The notes below the pieces were generated by a model. It did not search any database and was not told the origin of the DNA. It saw only the letters and a list, made by a program, of their open reading frames with translations. Positions 26,649 through 35,458 of a DNA stretch of 64,000 nt are shown in pieces. Made by a program: the position numbers and the translations under genes. The stretch covers positions 434,001 to 498,000 of the forward strand of contig NZ_QWGG01000001.1 of the NCBI RefSeq assembly GCF_003730195.1, read 5' to 3'. This stretch comes from Halosimplex salinum. Its GTDB lineage: Archaea; Halobacteriota; Halobacteria; Halobacteriales; Haloarculaceae. The first letter of the stretch is position 1; each line of letters begins with the position of its first letter.

Positions 26649-28532
26649 ATGAGCGGAGCGATCGCGATCGTCCAGCTCGTCGTCACGGTCCTCGGGATCG
26701 GCGTCGCCGCACAGGTGCTCGCCGACCGCCTCCAGATCCCGAGCGTGCTGTTCCTGATCGTCGCCGGGGTCGTGGTCGGTCCCGAGGGACTGGGCCTGAT
26801 CAGTCCGGCGATATTCGGCGACGCGCTCCCGGCGATCGTCGGGCTGAGCGTGGCGATCATCGTCTTCGAGGGTGCGTTCCACCTCCACGTCGACCGGTTG
26901 CGCGAAGCGCCGCGCGAGACGATACGGCTGGTGACGGTGGGCGCGCTCGTCTCGCTGGTGGGGACGGCGCTCGCCGTGCGGTTCGCGCTGGGCACCTCGT
27001 GGGCCGTCGCGTTGCTCGTCGGGTCGCTGCTGGTGGCGACTGGGCCGACGGTCATCACCCCGATCATGAACGTCGTCCCCGTTCGCGAGCGCGTCGCGAC
27101 GACGCTCGAGACGGAGGGCGTCGTCAACGACGTGACGGCGGCGATCCTCGCGCTGGTGATGTTCGAGTACGTCCTGCTGGGGTCGAGCGGGCTACCGACG
27201 CTCGTCGAGACGTTCCTGGTCCGGCTGGGGCTGGGGGTCGCGGTGGGCTGTCTCGTCGCCGCGGTCGTCTGGTACCTGCTCAACCACGTCGAACTCTCGG
27301 TGGAGAACGCGCCGCAGAACGCCCGGCTGATCGTGCTCATCGCCGCGCTGGGCGCGTACGGACTCGCGGAGATACTGGCGGCGGAGACGGGTATCGCCGG
27401 GGAACTGGGCTCGGAGGCGGGCATCGCGGCGGTCGCGGCCGCCGGGTTCGTCCTCGGGAACGTCTCGCTGCCGTACCGCGACCAGATCGAGCAGTTCAAA
27501 GGCGACCTGACGCTCATCGTACTGACGTTCGTGTTCATCGTGCTCGCGTCGCTGTTGACGCTGGACGACTTCGCCGCGCTCGGGCTCCGGGGAGTCGTCG
27601 TGGTTCTCGCGGTCGCAGCGGTCGTCCGGCCGGCGCTCGTCTTGCTCTGTACGGTCGGCGACCGGTTCAGTTTCGCGGAGCGGATCTACATCAGCGCGAT
27701 CGGGCCGCGCGGGATCATCCCGGCGAGCGTCGCGACGCTGTTCGCCCTCGAACTGCGGCCACAGAACCCCGAGGCGGCGACGACGCTCGTCGGCGCCGTG
27801 TTCCTCGTCATCTTCGCGACCGTCGTGTTTGAAGGTGGTCTGGCTCGTCACATCGCACAGGGACTGAACGTGATCCCGATGCGAGCCATCGTCGTCGGCG
27901 GCGGCCGCGTGGGGCGGGCGCTCGCCGAGCGACTCGAAGACCGCGGGGAAGAGGTCGTGATCGTCGAATCCGACGACCGAGCCGTCGAGCGCCTCCGCCG
28001 CGACGGCTTCTCGGTCCACAGGGGCGACGGGACACAGAAGGACGTTCTCGAGAACGCGGGCGCCGACACGGCGAAAGTGATCGCCGCGGCGACCGCCGAC
28101 GACGACGTGAACCTGCTGATCGGCCAGCTGGCGAGGAACACCTTCGAGGTCGAGACCGTCGTCGCCAGGGTGAACAGCCCCGACAACGTCGAGGCGTTCG
28201 AGAACCTCGACATCGAGGCGATCTCGAGCGGGATGTCGATCGCGTGGTCGATGGACAACGTCATCGAGCGGCCGGGGATCGCCCGCTGGATGACGGAACT
28301 GGACCGCGAGGGCGACGTGCAGGAGGTCGAGGTCACGACCGAGGGGATCGTCGGCGAGACGGTCTCCGAACTGCAGTCGGAGCTCCCGGAGAACTGTCAC
28401 CTCGCGCTGATCACGCGGGACACGGAGAACCGCCTCCCGCACCCGGACGACCGGATCGAACGGGGGGACCACCTGACGTTCATCGGCCGGAAAGAGGCCG
28501 TCAGACAGGCGCTCGAGTACTGCAACCCGTAG
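26649..28532 (+). CDS. CPA1-type Na+(K+)/H+ antiporter fused to RCK domain
   Basis: A 627-residue membrane protein. Residues 1-400 form about 12 transmembrane segments of the cation:proton antiporter family, with VVGPEGLGLISPAIFG and the GPRGIIPASVATLFAL segment of the NhaP branch. Residues about 412-627 are a cytoplasmic RCK module: a Rossmann NAD(H)-binding TrkA_N part (MRAIVVGGGRVGRALAERLE) and a TrkA_C ligand-binding part (ending near DDRIERGDHLTFIG). Nucleotide binding probably gates ion exchange. Role: pH, Na+ or K+ homeostasis. It is transcribed alone. Confidence 0.9.
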   Translation: MSGAIAIVQLVVTVLGIGVAAQVLADRLQIPSVLFLIVAGVVVGPEGLGLISPAIFGDALPAIVGLSVAIIVFEGAFHLHVDRLREAPRETIRLVTVGALVSLVGTALAVRFALGTSWAVALLVGSLLVATGPTVITPIMNVVPVRERVATTLETEGVVNDVTAAILALVMFEYVLLGSSGLPTLVETFLVRLGLGVAVGCLVAAVVWYLLNHVELSVENAPQNARLIVLIAALGAYGLAEILAAETGIAGELGSEAGIAAVAAAGFVLGNVSLPYRDQIEQFKGDLTLIVLTFVFIVLASLLTLDDFAALGLRGVVVVLAVAAVVRPALVLLCTVGDRFSFAERIYISAIGPRGIIPASVATLFALELRPQNPEAATTLVGAVFLVIFATVVFEGGLARHIAQGLNVIPMRAIVVGGGRVGRALAERLEDRGEEVVIVESDDRAVERLRRDGFSVHRGDGTQKDVLENAGADTAKVIAAATADDDVNLLIGQLARNTFEVETVVARVNSPDNVEAFENLDIEAISSGMSIAWSMDNVIERPGIARWMTELDREGDVQEVEVTTEGIVGETVSELQSELPENCHLALITRDTENRLPHPDDRIERGDHLTFIGRKEAVRQALEYCNP

Positions 28533-28631
28533 GGGACGGGCGCGGAGACGGGCCGCGATACCGGCGCCGACCGACCGCGGTCTGCCGATTCGTCACAGCA
28601 TATTTGTACGTCCCCCTCGACGACACGAGCA

Positions 28632-30263
28632 ATGTCGCGCGACGTCGATCGACGGGATTTTCTCGTGCTGACCGGCACGGCCGCAGGGGCGGCGGCCGTT
28701 GCCGGGTGTATCGGTGACGGCGACGAGACGGAGTCCGAGGGCGGTGACGGCGCGGACGACGGCGGCGACGGGACGAGCACGGAGACGGCGCGGCCGGAAC
28801 CGGAGACCCGCGAGGGGTACCTCCAGCGGGCAAATCGGGTGTTGCACGACGAGGCGCCGTGGATCTTCCTCAACCGGCAGTACTCGGTGTACGGGAAGTC
28901 GACCGACGTGGACTGGGAGGCTCGTCGCGACGAGCGCATCGACGGGTACGCCATCGAGCCGACGGGTTCGGGGTCGTCGGTACAGATCACTCAGTCGCAG
29001 CTGGACTCGGGGCTGGACCCGCAGGACCACCGCGAGACGCCGACGGACAACATCGTCGTGCAGGCCTACGAGGGACTGCTGGCCCGCGACCGCGAGGGGA
29101 GAGTCGTCGAGGAACTCGCGACGGCCTACGAGCGAGTCGATGAGGGACGGGTCCGCTTCGAACTCCGGTCGGGCGTCTCCTTCCACAGCGGCGACTCGCT
29201 GACTGCGGAGGACGCGGCCTTCTCGATAAATCGGATCGTCAAGCCCGACGTCGGCGGACTGGAGAGCCCGCAGGCCGACCAGCTCGCCGGCGTCACGGGC
29301 GCGGAACCGGACGACGACGGTAGCGCGGTACTCGTCGAGTCCGAGGGGTTCAATCCGGTGGTGTTCGCGCTCTTCGCGACGCACTGCGACGTGCTGAACC
29401 GGTCGTGGGTCGAGGAGAACGACGACGAGTACGTCAACTCCAACGTGAACGGGACGGGCCCGTTTCGGCTGGCCAGCTACGAGCAGGACGTGGAGGTCGT
29501 CTTCGAGCGATTCGGCGACTACTGGGACGACGAGGCGGCCGCCGAGGAGCTGGTGATCACGGCGGCCAGTGAAGACAGCACGCGCGTCGATCAGCTACTC
29601 GGCGGGGAGACCGACGTGATCGTCAACGTACGGCCCCAGAACGTCAGCCAGATCCGCGACGCGGACGAGGCGGAGATCAGCGCGGTGCCCAGCGTCCGGG
29701 TCATCTACAGCGCGATGATCTACGACCGCGAGCCGTTCGACTCCGTGGCGTTCCGTCGGGCGATGAACTACGCGGTCGACGTGGAGAGCATCGTCGACAC
29801 CGTCCTCTCGGGCTTCGCCGACCGGGCCTCGCAGCCGACGCTGGAGGGGTTCACGGGGTACAACCCGGATCTCGACCCCTATCCCTACGACCCCGAGGAG
29901 GCCGAGCGCCTCGTCGAGGAGAGCGGGTACGCGGGCGCCGAGATCGAACTGCACACGCCCAGCGGCCGCTATCTGAAGGACGTGGAGATCGCACAGGCCG
30001 TCGTCGGCTACATCGACGACCTGGAGAACGTCTCGGCGTCGATACACCGGCGAGACTTCGGGACCCTGAGGGACGCGCTGCTCGACGGTGACATCTCGAC
30101 GAGGCCGGCCTTCTACCTCGTCGGCTGGGGGAACGCGACGTTCGACGCGAGCCAGACGATCACCCCGCTGTTGACCTCGGACGGGGCGCTCACGTCGCTC
30201 CAGAACGAGCGCGTGGACGAACTAATCCACCGGGCCCAGAGCACGAGCGGTAGCGACAGTTGA
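28632..30263 (+). CDS. Oligopeptide/nickel-type ABC binding lipoprotein (SBP_bac_5)
   Basis: Extracellular solute-binding protein of 543 residues. Tat motif DRRDFLV (residues 6-12) and lipobox VAGC with C26, then an acidic linker. The family signature is present: VVQAYEGLLARDREGRVVEE, FELRSGVSFHSGDSLTAEDA and RAMNYAVDVESIVDTVLSG. No permease or ATPase genes lie nearby, so it either works with a distant transporter or is an orphan sensor. CATATTTG about 30 nt upstream fits a leaderless promoter. Confidence 0.85.
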   Translation: MSRDVDRRDFLVLTGTAAGAAAVAGCIGDGDETESEGGDGADDGGDGTSTETARPEPETREGYLQRANRVLHDEAPWIFLNRQYSVYGKSTDVDWEARRDERIDGYAIEPTGSGSSVQITQSQLDSGLDPQDHRETPTDNIVVQAYEGLLARDREGRVVEELATAYERVDEGRVRFELRSGVSFHSGDSLTAEDAAFSINRIVKPDVGGLESPQADQLAGVTGAEPDDDGSAVLVESEGFNPVVFALFATHCDVLNRSWVEENDDEYVNSNVNGTGPFRLASYEQDVEVVFERFGDYWDDEAAAEELVITAASEDSTRVDQLLGGETDVIVNVRPQNVSQIRDADEAEISAVPSVRVIYSAMIYDREPFDSVAFRRAMNYAVDVESIVDTVLSGFADRASQPTLEGFTGYNPDLDPYPYDPEEAERLVEESGYAGAEIELHTPSGRYLKDVEIAQAVVGYIDDLENVSASIHRRDFGTLRDALLDGDISTRPAFYLVGWGNATFDASQTITPLLTSDGALTSLQNERVDELIHRAQSTSGSDS

Positions 30264-30456
30264 CTGTCGCGGGCGCTCCCGGAGAACGGGCCCCGTGCGG
30301 ACACTAGCGAGCAGGACTGACGCGTCGACGCGTTCGCCGACGACGAAACGACGAGCAGCGGCGACTGAGCGCGGTCGCCCGCGGCCCCGCTCGTCGCAGT
30401 TCGAGACGCGGCGTCCCGACGGTCGATTAATATAGGTCGAGAGACACGTGTCACGT

Positions 30457-30900
30457 ATGTCCCCGCACCTCTCGCGTCCGAACGAACTGAGCGACGGCTG
30501 GCGGTACGCGCTCGGCGGCGGTCTCGTCGCGGTACCGCTGATGACACTGGGCTACCTGGAGACGGGCTCGGAGCTGTCCCTCGGGCCGGTCCTCCTCGGC
30601 GGTGTCGTGGCCGGGTATCTGGCGGCCAGAAAGACCGGGACACACCGCGGCGTCGGGGCCAGAGTCGGCCTCGTCGCGAGTCTCCCGGCGCTGCTGGTCG
30701 TGAGCGACATCCTGCTGGCGACCCGCGGGCTCGGCGGGCCGGACTGGTTCGTCGCCGCCGGACTCGCGCTCGCAGTCGGCACCGCGGCAGCGGTCGTCGC
30801 GGTCGTCGTCTTCTTCTCCGTCCTCTCCGGGGTCGTCGGAGCGCGCGTCGGCGGCTGGCTGGCTCCGTCGGGCGACCCGCACGGCGGTGCGGGCGCCTGA
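30457..30900 (+). CDS. DUF5518-like membrane protein
   Basis: A 147-residue protein with four hydrophobic segments and the pattern GGVVAGYLAARKTGTHRGVGARVG, seen in haloarchaeal proteins annotated as DUF5518 or similar. The ATG at 30457 sits about 27 nt after TTAATATA (30427-30434), so a leaderless start is preferred over an in-frame GTG at 30448. Function unknown. Confidence 0.65.
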   Translation: MSPHLSRPNELSDGWRYALGGGLVAVPLMTLGYLETGSELSLGPVLLGGVVAGYLAARKTGTHRGVGARVGLVASLPALLVVSDILLATRGLGGPDWFVAAGLALAVGTAAAVVAVVVFFSVLSGVVGARVGGWLAPSGDPHGGAGA

Positions 30901-30987
30901 GTCGGCGGACTCGCCCCGACGGACTCGTGGGTACGAGTAACACGAGGGAGCGACACCTTTTCCGCCGGGCCGATCGGAGTCGGTGGT

Positions 30988-31482
30988 ATGACCGACGACG
31001 AGGAGGTCGCATCGGGGCCTGCCTTCGCCGGGATGGGGGCGGCGACTGCGGTGCGCGAACACTGGGACGACCTCGTTGGCGACATGGAGGCCACCGCGGC
31101 GGAGTTCGAGGCGGCGGGCTGGGAGACGCTCGAACTCCACCCCGGCGACGTGACGGCCGTCACCGGCGAGCGCTGGGGGTTCGACGTGCTCGTCCCCGAC
31201 GACGAGTTCGACCGGTTGCGCGAGTGGGTCGACGGCGGGAGCTTCGACGAACACGACGTCTACCGCGTCGAGAGCGGGATCGTCTTCGCGCTCGTGGTGC
31301 TGAAGGACGACGACGACGAGCGGGCGGTCTGCTGTCCGCTCTACTACGACGACGCCGCGGTGGAGGGACTGGGTGAACTGGCCGCTCGCGAGGGCCGGAT
31401 CTACACGCACGTCCGCACCCTCTCCGAAGAGGACGTCACGTTCACGCACGAAGACCCGTCGCTGTTCTTCCCCGAGGACTGA
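30988..31482 (+). CDS. Conserved haloarchaeal hypothetical protein
   Basis: A 164-residue soluble, acidic protein. It reads like a compact alpha/beta domain (WGFDVLVPDDEFDRLREWVD; ALVVLKDDDDERAVCCPLYY; ALVARE-type helix) without recognisable catalytic residues. Such single-domain proteins are widespread in haloarchaea with no assigned role. It is followed 84 bp later by the Dam-type methylase; the methylase has its own promoter, so operon membership is doubtful. Confidence 0.6.
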   Translation: MTDDEEVASGPAFAGMGAATAVREHWDDLVGDMEATAAEFEAAGWETLELHPGDVTAVTGERWGFDVLVPDDEFDRLREWVDGGSFDEHDVYRVESGIVFALVVLKDDDDERAVCCPLYYDDAAVEGLGELAAREGRIYTHVRTLSEEDVTFTHEDPSLFFPED

Positions 31483-31566
31483 ACTCGTCCGGTCTCGGTG
31501 GGAGTTCGCCCGTCGAGCGGACCGGATGCCAATCGCTTAAGAGCGTGTCCGTCCACCGTCCGGTGA

Positions 31567-32502
31567 ATGGCGAAACCGGTACTGAAGTGGGCGGGCGGCA
31601 AGCGCCAGTTGCTCGACGCGCTGTACGCGCGGTTTCCCGAGACGTTCGACCGCTACCACGAACCGTTCTTCGGCGGCGGCGCCGTCTTCTTCGACCTGGA
31701 ACCGGCCGCGGCGACGGTCAACGACACGAACCCGCGACTGGTCAACTTCTACGAGCAGGTGCGCGACCGGCCGGAGGCCCTGATCGCGCGACTGCGCGAG
31801 TTTCGCGACCCGGAGGCCGACCCCGACCCGGAACTGGCCTTCGCCGAGGAGACCCGGCGCGGGAAGGCCGTCGAGCAGTACTACTACCAGCAGCGCGCGC
31901 GGTTCAACGAGCGCGCCTACGCCGACGCCTGGCCCGACGACGAGGGCGACCGCCTCGAAGAGGCCGCACTGCTCCTCTATCTCAACCGGACCTGCTACAA
32001 CGGGCTCTACCGCGAGAACAGCGACGGCGGGTTCAACGTCCCTATCGGTCGCTACGCCGACCCCGACTGGGTGCAGGCCGAGCGGGTCCGGGCCGCCGCT
32101 CGCGCGCTCGCCGGGACCGAACTCCGCAACGGCGACTTCTCGTACGTCCTCGACGCCGCCGAGGCCGGCGACCTGGTGTACTTCGACCCGCCGTACGAAC
32201 CGATGAGTCCGACGGCGGACTTCGCGGAGTACAGCGCCGCCGGCTTCGACCGCGACGACCAGGAGCGATTGCTCGAGGTCGCTCGCGAACTCGACGAGCG
32301 CGGTGTGGCGGTCGTCCTCTCGAACTCGGGCGTCACCTACGACCGCTACGAGACGGCGGGCTTCTCCGTCGAGCGCGAGGGAGCGACGCGTGCCATCAAC
32401 AGCGACGCGAGTTCGCGCGGGGAGGTCGACGAGATCGTCGCGACGAACGTCCCTCCCGAGGAGCGACGGGGCCCCGACCAGTCCGCGCTCGACGAGTACT
32501 GA
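31567..32502 (+). CDS. dam: Dam-type DNA N6-adenine methyltransferase (orphan)
   Basis: D12-class adenine methylase of 311 residues. Motifs in order: KWAGGKRQLL (residues 7-16), the SAM-binding EPFFGGGAVFFDLEP (about 32-46), and catalytic DPPY at 207-210. The variable recognition region between them contains NRTCYNGLYRENSDGGFN, which in the Dam family contacts the target and resembles GATC enzymes. No restriction endonuclease gene is adjacent, so it is an orphan methylase, possibly regulatory. CTTAAG lies about 29 nt upstream of the ATG, a leaderless promoter. Confidence 0.88.
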   Translation: MAKPVLKWAGGKRQLLDALYARFPETFDRYHEPFFGGGAVFFDLEPAAATVNDTNPRLVNFYEQVRDRPEALIARLREFRDPEADPDPELAFAEETRRGKAVEQYYYQQRARFNERAYADAWPDDEGDRLEEAALLLYLNRTCYNGLYRENSDGGFNVPIGRYADPDWVQAERVRAAARALAGTELRNGDFSYVLDAAEAGDLVYFDPPYEPMSPTADFAEYSAAGFDRDDQERLLEVARELDERGVAVVLSNSGVTYDRYETAGFSVEREGATRAINSDASSRGEVDEIVATNVPPEERRGPDQSALDEY

Positions 32503-34743
32503 TCAGCCGAACAGTCGCTCCACGAGCGAGCGCTCGGTTCGTTTCTGGGCGAGGATGACCGAACAGTCCACGTCGTCGACGACGTCCATGACGACCGAGC
32601 CTCTGACGAGCCGCTGGAGGAGGCCCTGTTCGCTGGCGCCGATGACGACGAGTGTCGCGTCGTCGGCGGCCGACTCGATGGCCGTCTCCACGTCCCCCGT
32701 CTCGACGCGCAGGTCGGCATCACCGAGGTCGTGGTCCCCGGCCCAGCCGGCGAGGAAGTCGGCGCCCTCGGCGCTTTCGCCCTCGTCGGCGACGTACAGT
32801 AGCGTGACTTTCGATCCGAACTCCCGACGGAGGATCGTGGCGATCTCGGCGCTGAGATCGGAGTCCGGGCCGCCGGCGGTCGGGACGAGGATGCGCTCGG
32901 TGTCCAAACCGCGGTCCCGGAGGACGAGGAAATCACAGGGCAGGTCGCCCGTCATCTCGTCGATGGCTGATTCGGCACGACCCGGCGAGCCGTGCGAGTC
33001 GGGACCCCATCCCATGACGACCTGGTCGGCGTCGTGAGTGCGCGCGGCGTCGAAGATCTGTTCGAACCCGCGGTGAGAGAGGATGGTGTGGGTCTCGACG
33101 GGGACGCCGAACGTCTCGGCGTTCTCCCGGGCGCGTTCGAGCAGTCGTTCGGAGGTCGTGTCGATGTCGTCGGCGCGTTCGCGGGCGCTCGACAGAGAAG
33201 TCTGGTCGGGTACCGTGACGATGTGCGTGGCGACGAGTGTTCCGTCGTTGGCCTTGGCCATCGCGCTGGCGAGCGTGATGAGATCCTCCTCGTGCTCGGG
33301 GTTGGCGAGCGGGACCATCACGCGGTAGTCGCCGCCGTCGGGTGCGACGGTCTCCGCCGCCGACACGGCGATGTCCGGCATCTCGTCGGAGCGCTCGGTC
33401 ACGAACTTGCCGAGTTCGCCCTCGTAGACGGTGTGTCGTCGAGCGTAGACGAGATACCACGCGACTGCGGTGACGACGAACGCCAGCGAGAGCGCGATCT
33501 CGATCGTGTCCATGAACGTGACGAGCGCGAGCGACGCGACGGCCCCGAGGATAGGCGTGACGGGGTACAACGGCACCGTGAAGTCGGGGTCGTACTCCTC
33601 GACGTCGGCCTCGCGGAAGACGATGAGTCCCACGTTGATCAGCGCGTAGACGATGAGGTGGAGCACGCTCGCCGCTTTCGCGAGCACCTCGAGGTCTCGC
33701 CCCAGGGCGGCGATGAACACGATGATCACGCCGCCAGTGACGAGGATCGACCGGTAGGGAGTCGCGAAGGAGGGGTGGATGTCGTTGAGCCAGTCGGTGA
33801 CGATGCCGTCCCGACCCATCGCGAAGTTGATCCGCGCCGACGCGAGGATTGACGCGTTGGCCGACGAGGCCGTCGCGAGCAGGGCCGCGAGCGTCACGAT
33901 CGTCACCGCGAGGCCGGTCAGTCCGCCGGGGAAGGCGATCTCCGTGACCTGTGCGACGGGCGCGTTCGGGCTCAGGTCGTTCCACGGAACGACGCCGAGC
34001 ATGATCGTCACGAGGATCCCGTAGATGACGGTCACGATAGCGACGCTCCCGATGACCGCGATCGGGAGGTTCCGTCCGGGGTTCTTCAGTTCCTCCGCGA
34101 CCGTGGCGATCTTCGCGTACCCGAGGAAGGAGACGAAGACGACTGCGGTCCCGGGCAGGATCGCACCGTACCCCATGGGCGTCAGTCCGCCAGAGCCCGT
34201 GAGCGTCGCGTAATCGAAGGAGAGCCAGCCGAACACGGCGAAGATGCTGAGGATCCCCAGCAACACGAGGACGATGACCGACTGTACGCCGCCGGTCTCC
34301 TTCGCGCCGGCGTAGTTCACGCCGACGAAGACGATACCGGCGATCAGCGCTCCGACCTGGATATCCGAGAGGAAGAGCAGTCCCGGGATCGGGGCCAGCG
34401 TGGTGAGATACTGGCCGAATCCGATGCAGTAGAACGCCGAGGCGAACGCCAGCCCCATCCAGTCGCCCATCCCGGCGATCGAGCCGAAGAGCGGTCCGAG
34501 CGAGCGGTTGATGTAGTAGTACCCACCGCCGGCCTTGGGCATCGCCGTCCCGAGCTCCGAGACGGAGAAGGCGTTTATCATCGCGACGACGCCGCCGACG
34601 ACGAACGACGCGACGACGACCGGTCCGGCCTCCTGGGCGGCGACGCCCGGGAGGACGAAGATCCCGGCGCCGATCATCGTCCCGATCCCGATGGTCATCG
34701 CCGAGAGCAGGCCCAGATCCTTCGCGAGTTCCTCGTCACTCAC
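32503..34743 (-). CDS. APC amino-acid permease fused to two USP domains
   Basis: A 746-residue protein. Residues about 1-440 are an amino acid-polyamine-organocation transporter with 12 transmembrane segments (motif GIGTMIGAGIFVLPGVAAQE near residue 16). The cytoplasmic part after residue 460 carries two tandem universal stress protein domains (MVPLANPEHEEDLITLASAM, then ILVPTAGGPDSDLSAEIATI with VVIGASEQGLLQRLVRGSV), which may sense nucleotides and tune uptake. It overlaps the adjacent USP gene by 8 nt, so both are cotranscribed leftward and likely cooperate. Confidence 0.9.
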   Translation of the reverse strand: MSDEELAKDLGLLSAMTIGIGTMIGAGIFVLPGVAAQEAGPVVVASFVVGGVVAMINAFSVSELGTAMPKAGGGYYYINRSLGPLFGSIAGMGDWMGLAFASAFYCIGFGQYLTTLAPIPGLLFLSDIQVGALIAGIVFVGVNYAGAKETGGVQSVIVLVLLGILSIFAVFGWLSFDYATLTGSGGLTPMGYGAILPGTAVVFVSFLGYAKIATVAEELKNPGRNLPIAVIGSVAIVTVIYGILVTIMLGVVPWNDLSPNAPVAQVTEIAFPGGLTGLAVTIVTLAALLATASSANASILASARINFAMGRDGIVTDWLNDIHPSFATPYRSILVTGGVIIVFIAALGRDLEVLAKAASVLHLIVYALINVGLIVFREADVEEYDPDFTVPLYPVTPILGAVASLALVTFMDTIEIALSLAFVVTAVAWYLVYARRHTVYEGELGKFVTERSDEMPDIAVSAAETVAPDGGDYRVMVPLANPEHEEDLITLASAMAKANDGTLVATHIVTVPDQTSLSSARERADDIDTTSERLLERARENAETFGVPVETHTILSHRGFEQIFDAARTHDADQVVMGWGPDSHGSPGRAESAIDEMTGDLPCDFLVLRDRGLDTERILVPTAGGPDSDLSAEIATILRREFGSKVTLLYVADEGESAEGADFLAGWAGDHDLGDADLRVETGDVETAIESAADDATLVVIGASEQGLLQRLVRGSVVMDVVDDVDCSVILAQKRTERSLVERLFG

Positions 34744-35179
34744 CGTCAGACCCTCCCGTCTCTTCCTCCACGTCCGGCAGGACGACGACCGGCCGGTCGG
34801 TCTCGGTCACGAGCGAGAGGGCCACGTCGCCGGTGAGGAGTTGTATCCAGCGGCTTCCGCCTCGCGGCGTGATGACGATAGACGACGCCCCGTAGTCGTC
34901 GGCCGCCTCGAAGATGGCGTCGGCCACGTCGGTCCCGTAGAGGATCCGCGTCTCGAGGTCGACCTCGTCGTCGAAGTAAGCCCGGAGGACGGAGAACGCT
35001 TCCTCCGCGGCCTCCTCTCGCTGTTCGACCGAGGCCTTGTCCGGCGCGCCGCCGGCCTTCTCGACGACGTGGACGGCGAGCGCGGACCCGAACTCGTGGC
35101 CGTCGAGCGCGCGAGCGGTCGCCGTGGCGTCGTCGTCGTGTGCGACGGGGAGGACGACGCGGTCGAGCAGGTCGCTCAT
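34736..35179 (-). CDS. Universal stress protein (USP), transporter-associated
   Basis: A 147-residue UspA-family protein beginning MSDLLDRVVLPVAHDDDATA. A core stretch HVVEKAGGAPDKASVEQREE and the loop TPRGGSRWIQLLTGDVALS are shared almost word for word with the second USP at 49254. The usual ATP-binding G-2x-G-9x-G-S/T loop is altered here, so ATP binding is doubtful. Upstream gene of the USP/APC-USP pair. Likely a cytoplasmic partner of the permease. Confidence 0.88.
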   Translation of the reverse strand: MSDLLDRVVLPVAHDDDATATARALDGHEFGSALAVHVVEKAGGAPDKASVEQREEAAEEAFSVLRAYFDDEVDLETRILYGTDVADAIFEAADDYGASSIVITPRGGSRWIQLLTGDVALSLVTETDRPVVVLPDVEEETGGSDGE

Positions 35180-35458
35180 CGCCGTGACCCCGCGGGTCGG
35201 CGGCAGTCCGATTCCGCTCCGGTGCTGGAGACGACAGGTCGACCGGGGGAGACGAACCGATGCATGCCGGGAGAGTGCGAGCGACCGGACTTAACCGCTT
35301 TGTCCGACAGGCGGTGATTTCGGGTGGCCTGTCACGCCGACTGAACAGACGACAGATACGAGCGGTGGTGCCCCGCGAGACGGAGCCCGAGCCCCTTCTA
35401 TATCTGTCCCGCTTCCGAAACAAACATCTTCCACCGGTCAGTCCGTACCTGATGTCTC
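35180..35458. promoter_or_regulatory. Divergent promoter region, USP/APC vs TrkH
   Basis: A 279-bp stretch between divergent genes. TTAAG near 35290 (minus strand) may be the promoter for the leftward USP/APC pair, and CTATATCTG near 35398 for the rightward trkH. No gene is supported. Confidence 0.35.

Noticed and set aside
34736..34743. Overlap of the USP and APC genes taken as a frameshift
   Set aside because: Both proteins have complete, family-typical ends; the 8-nt overlap is ordinary translational coupling.
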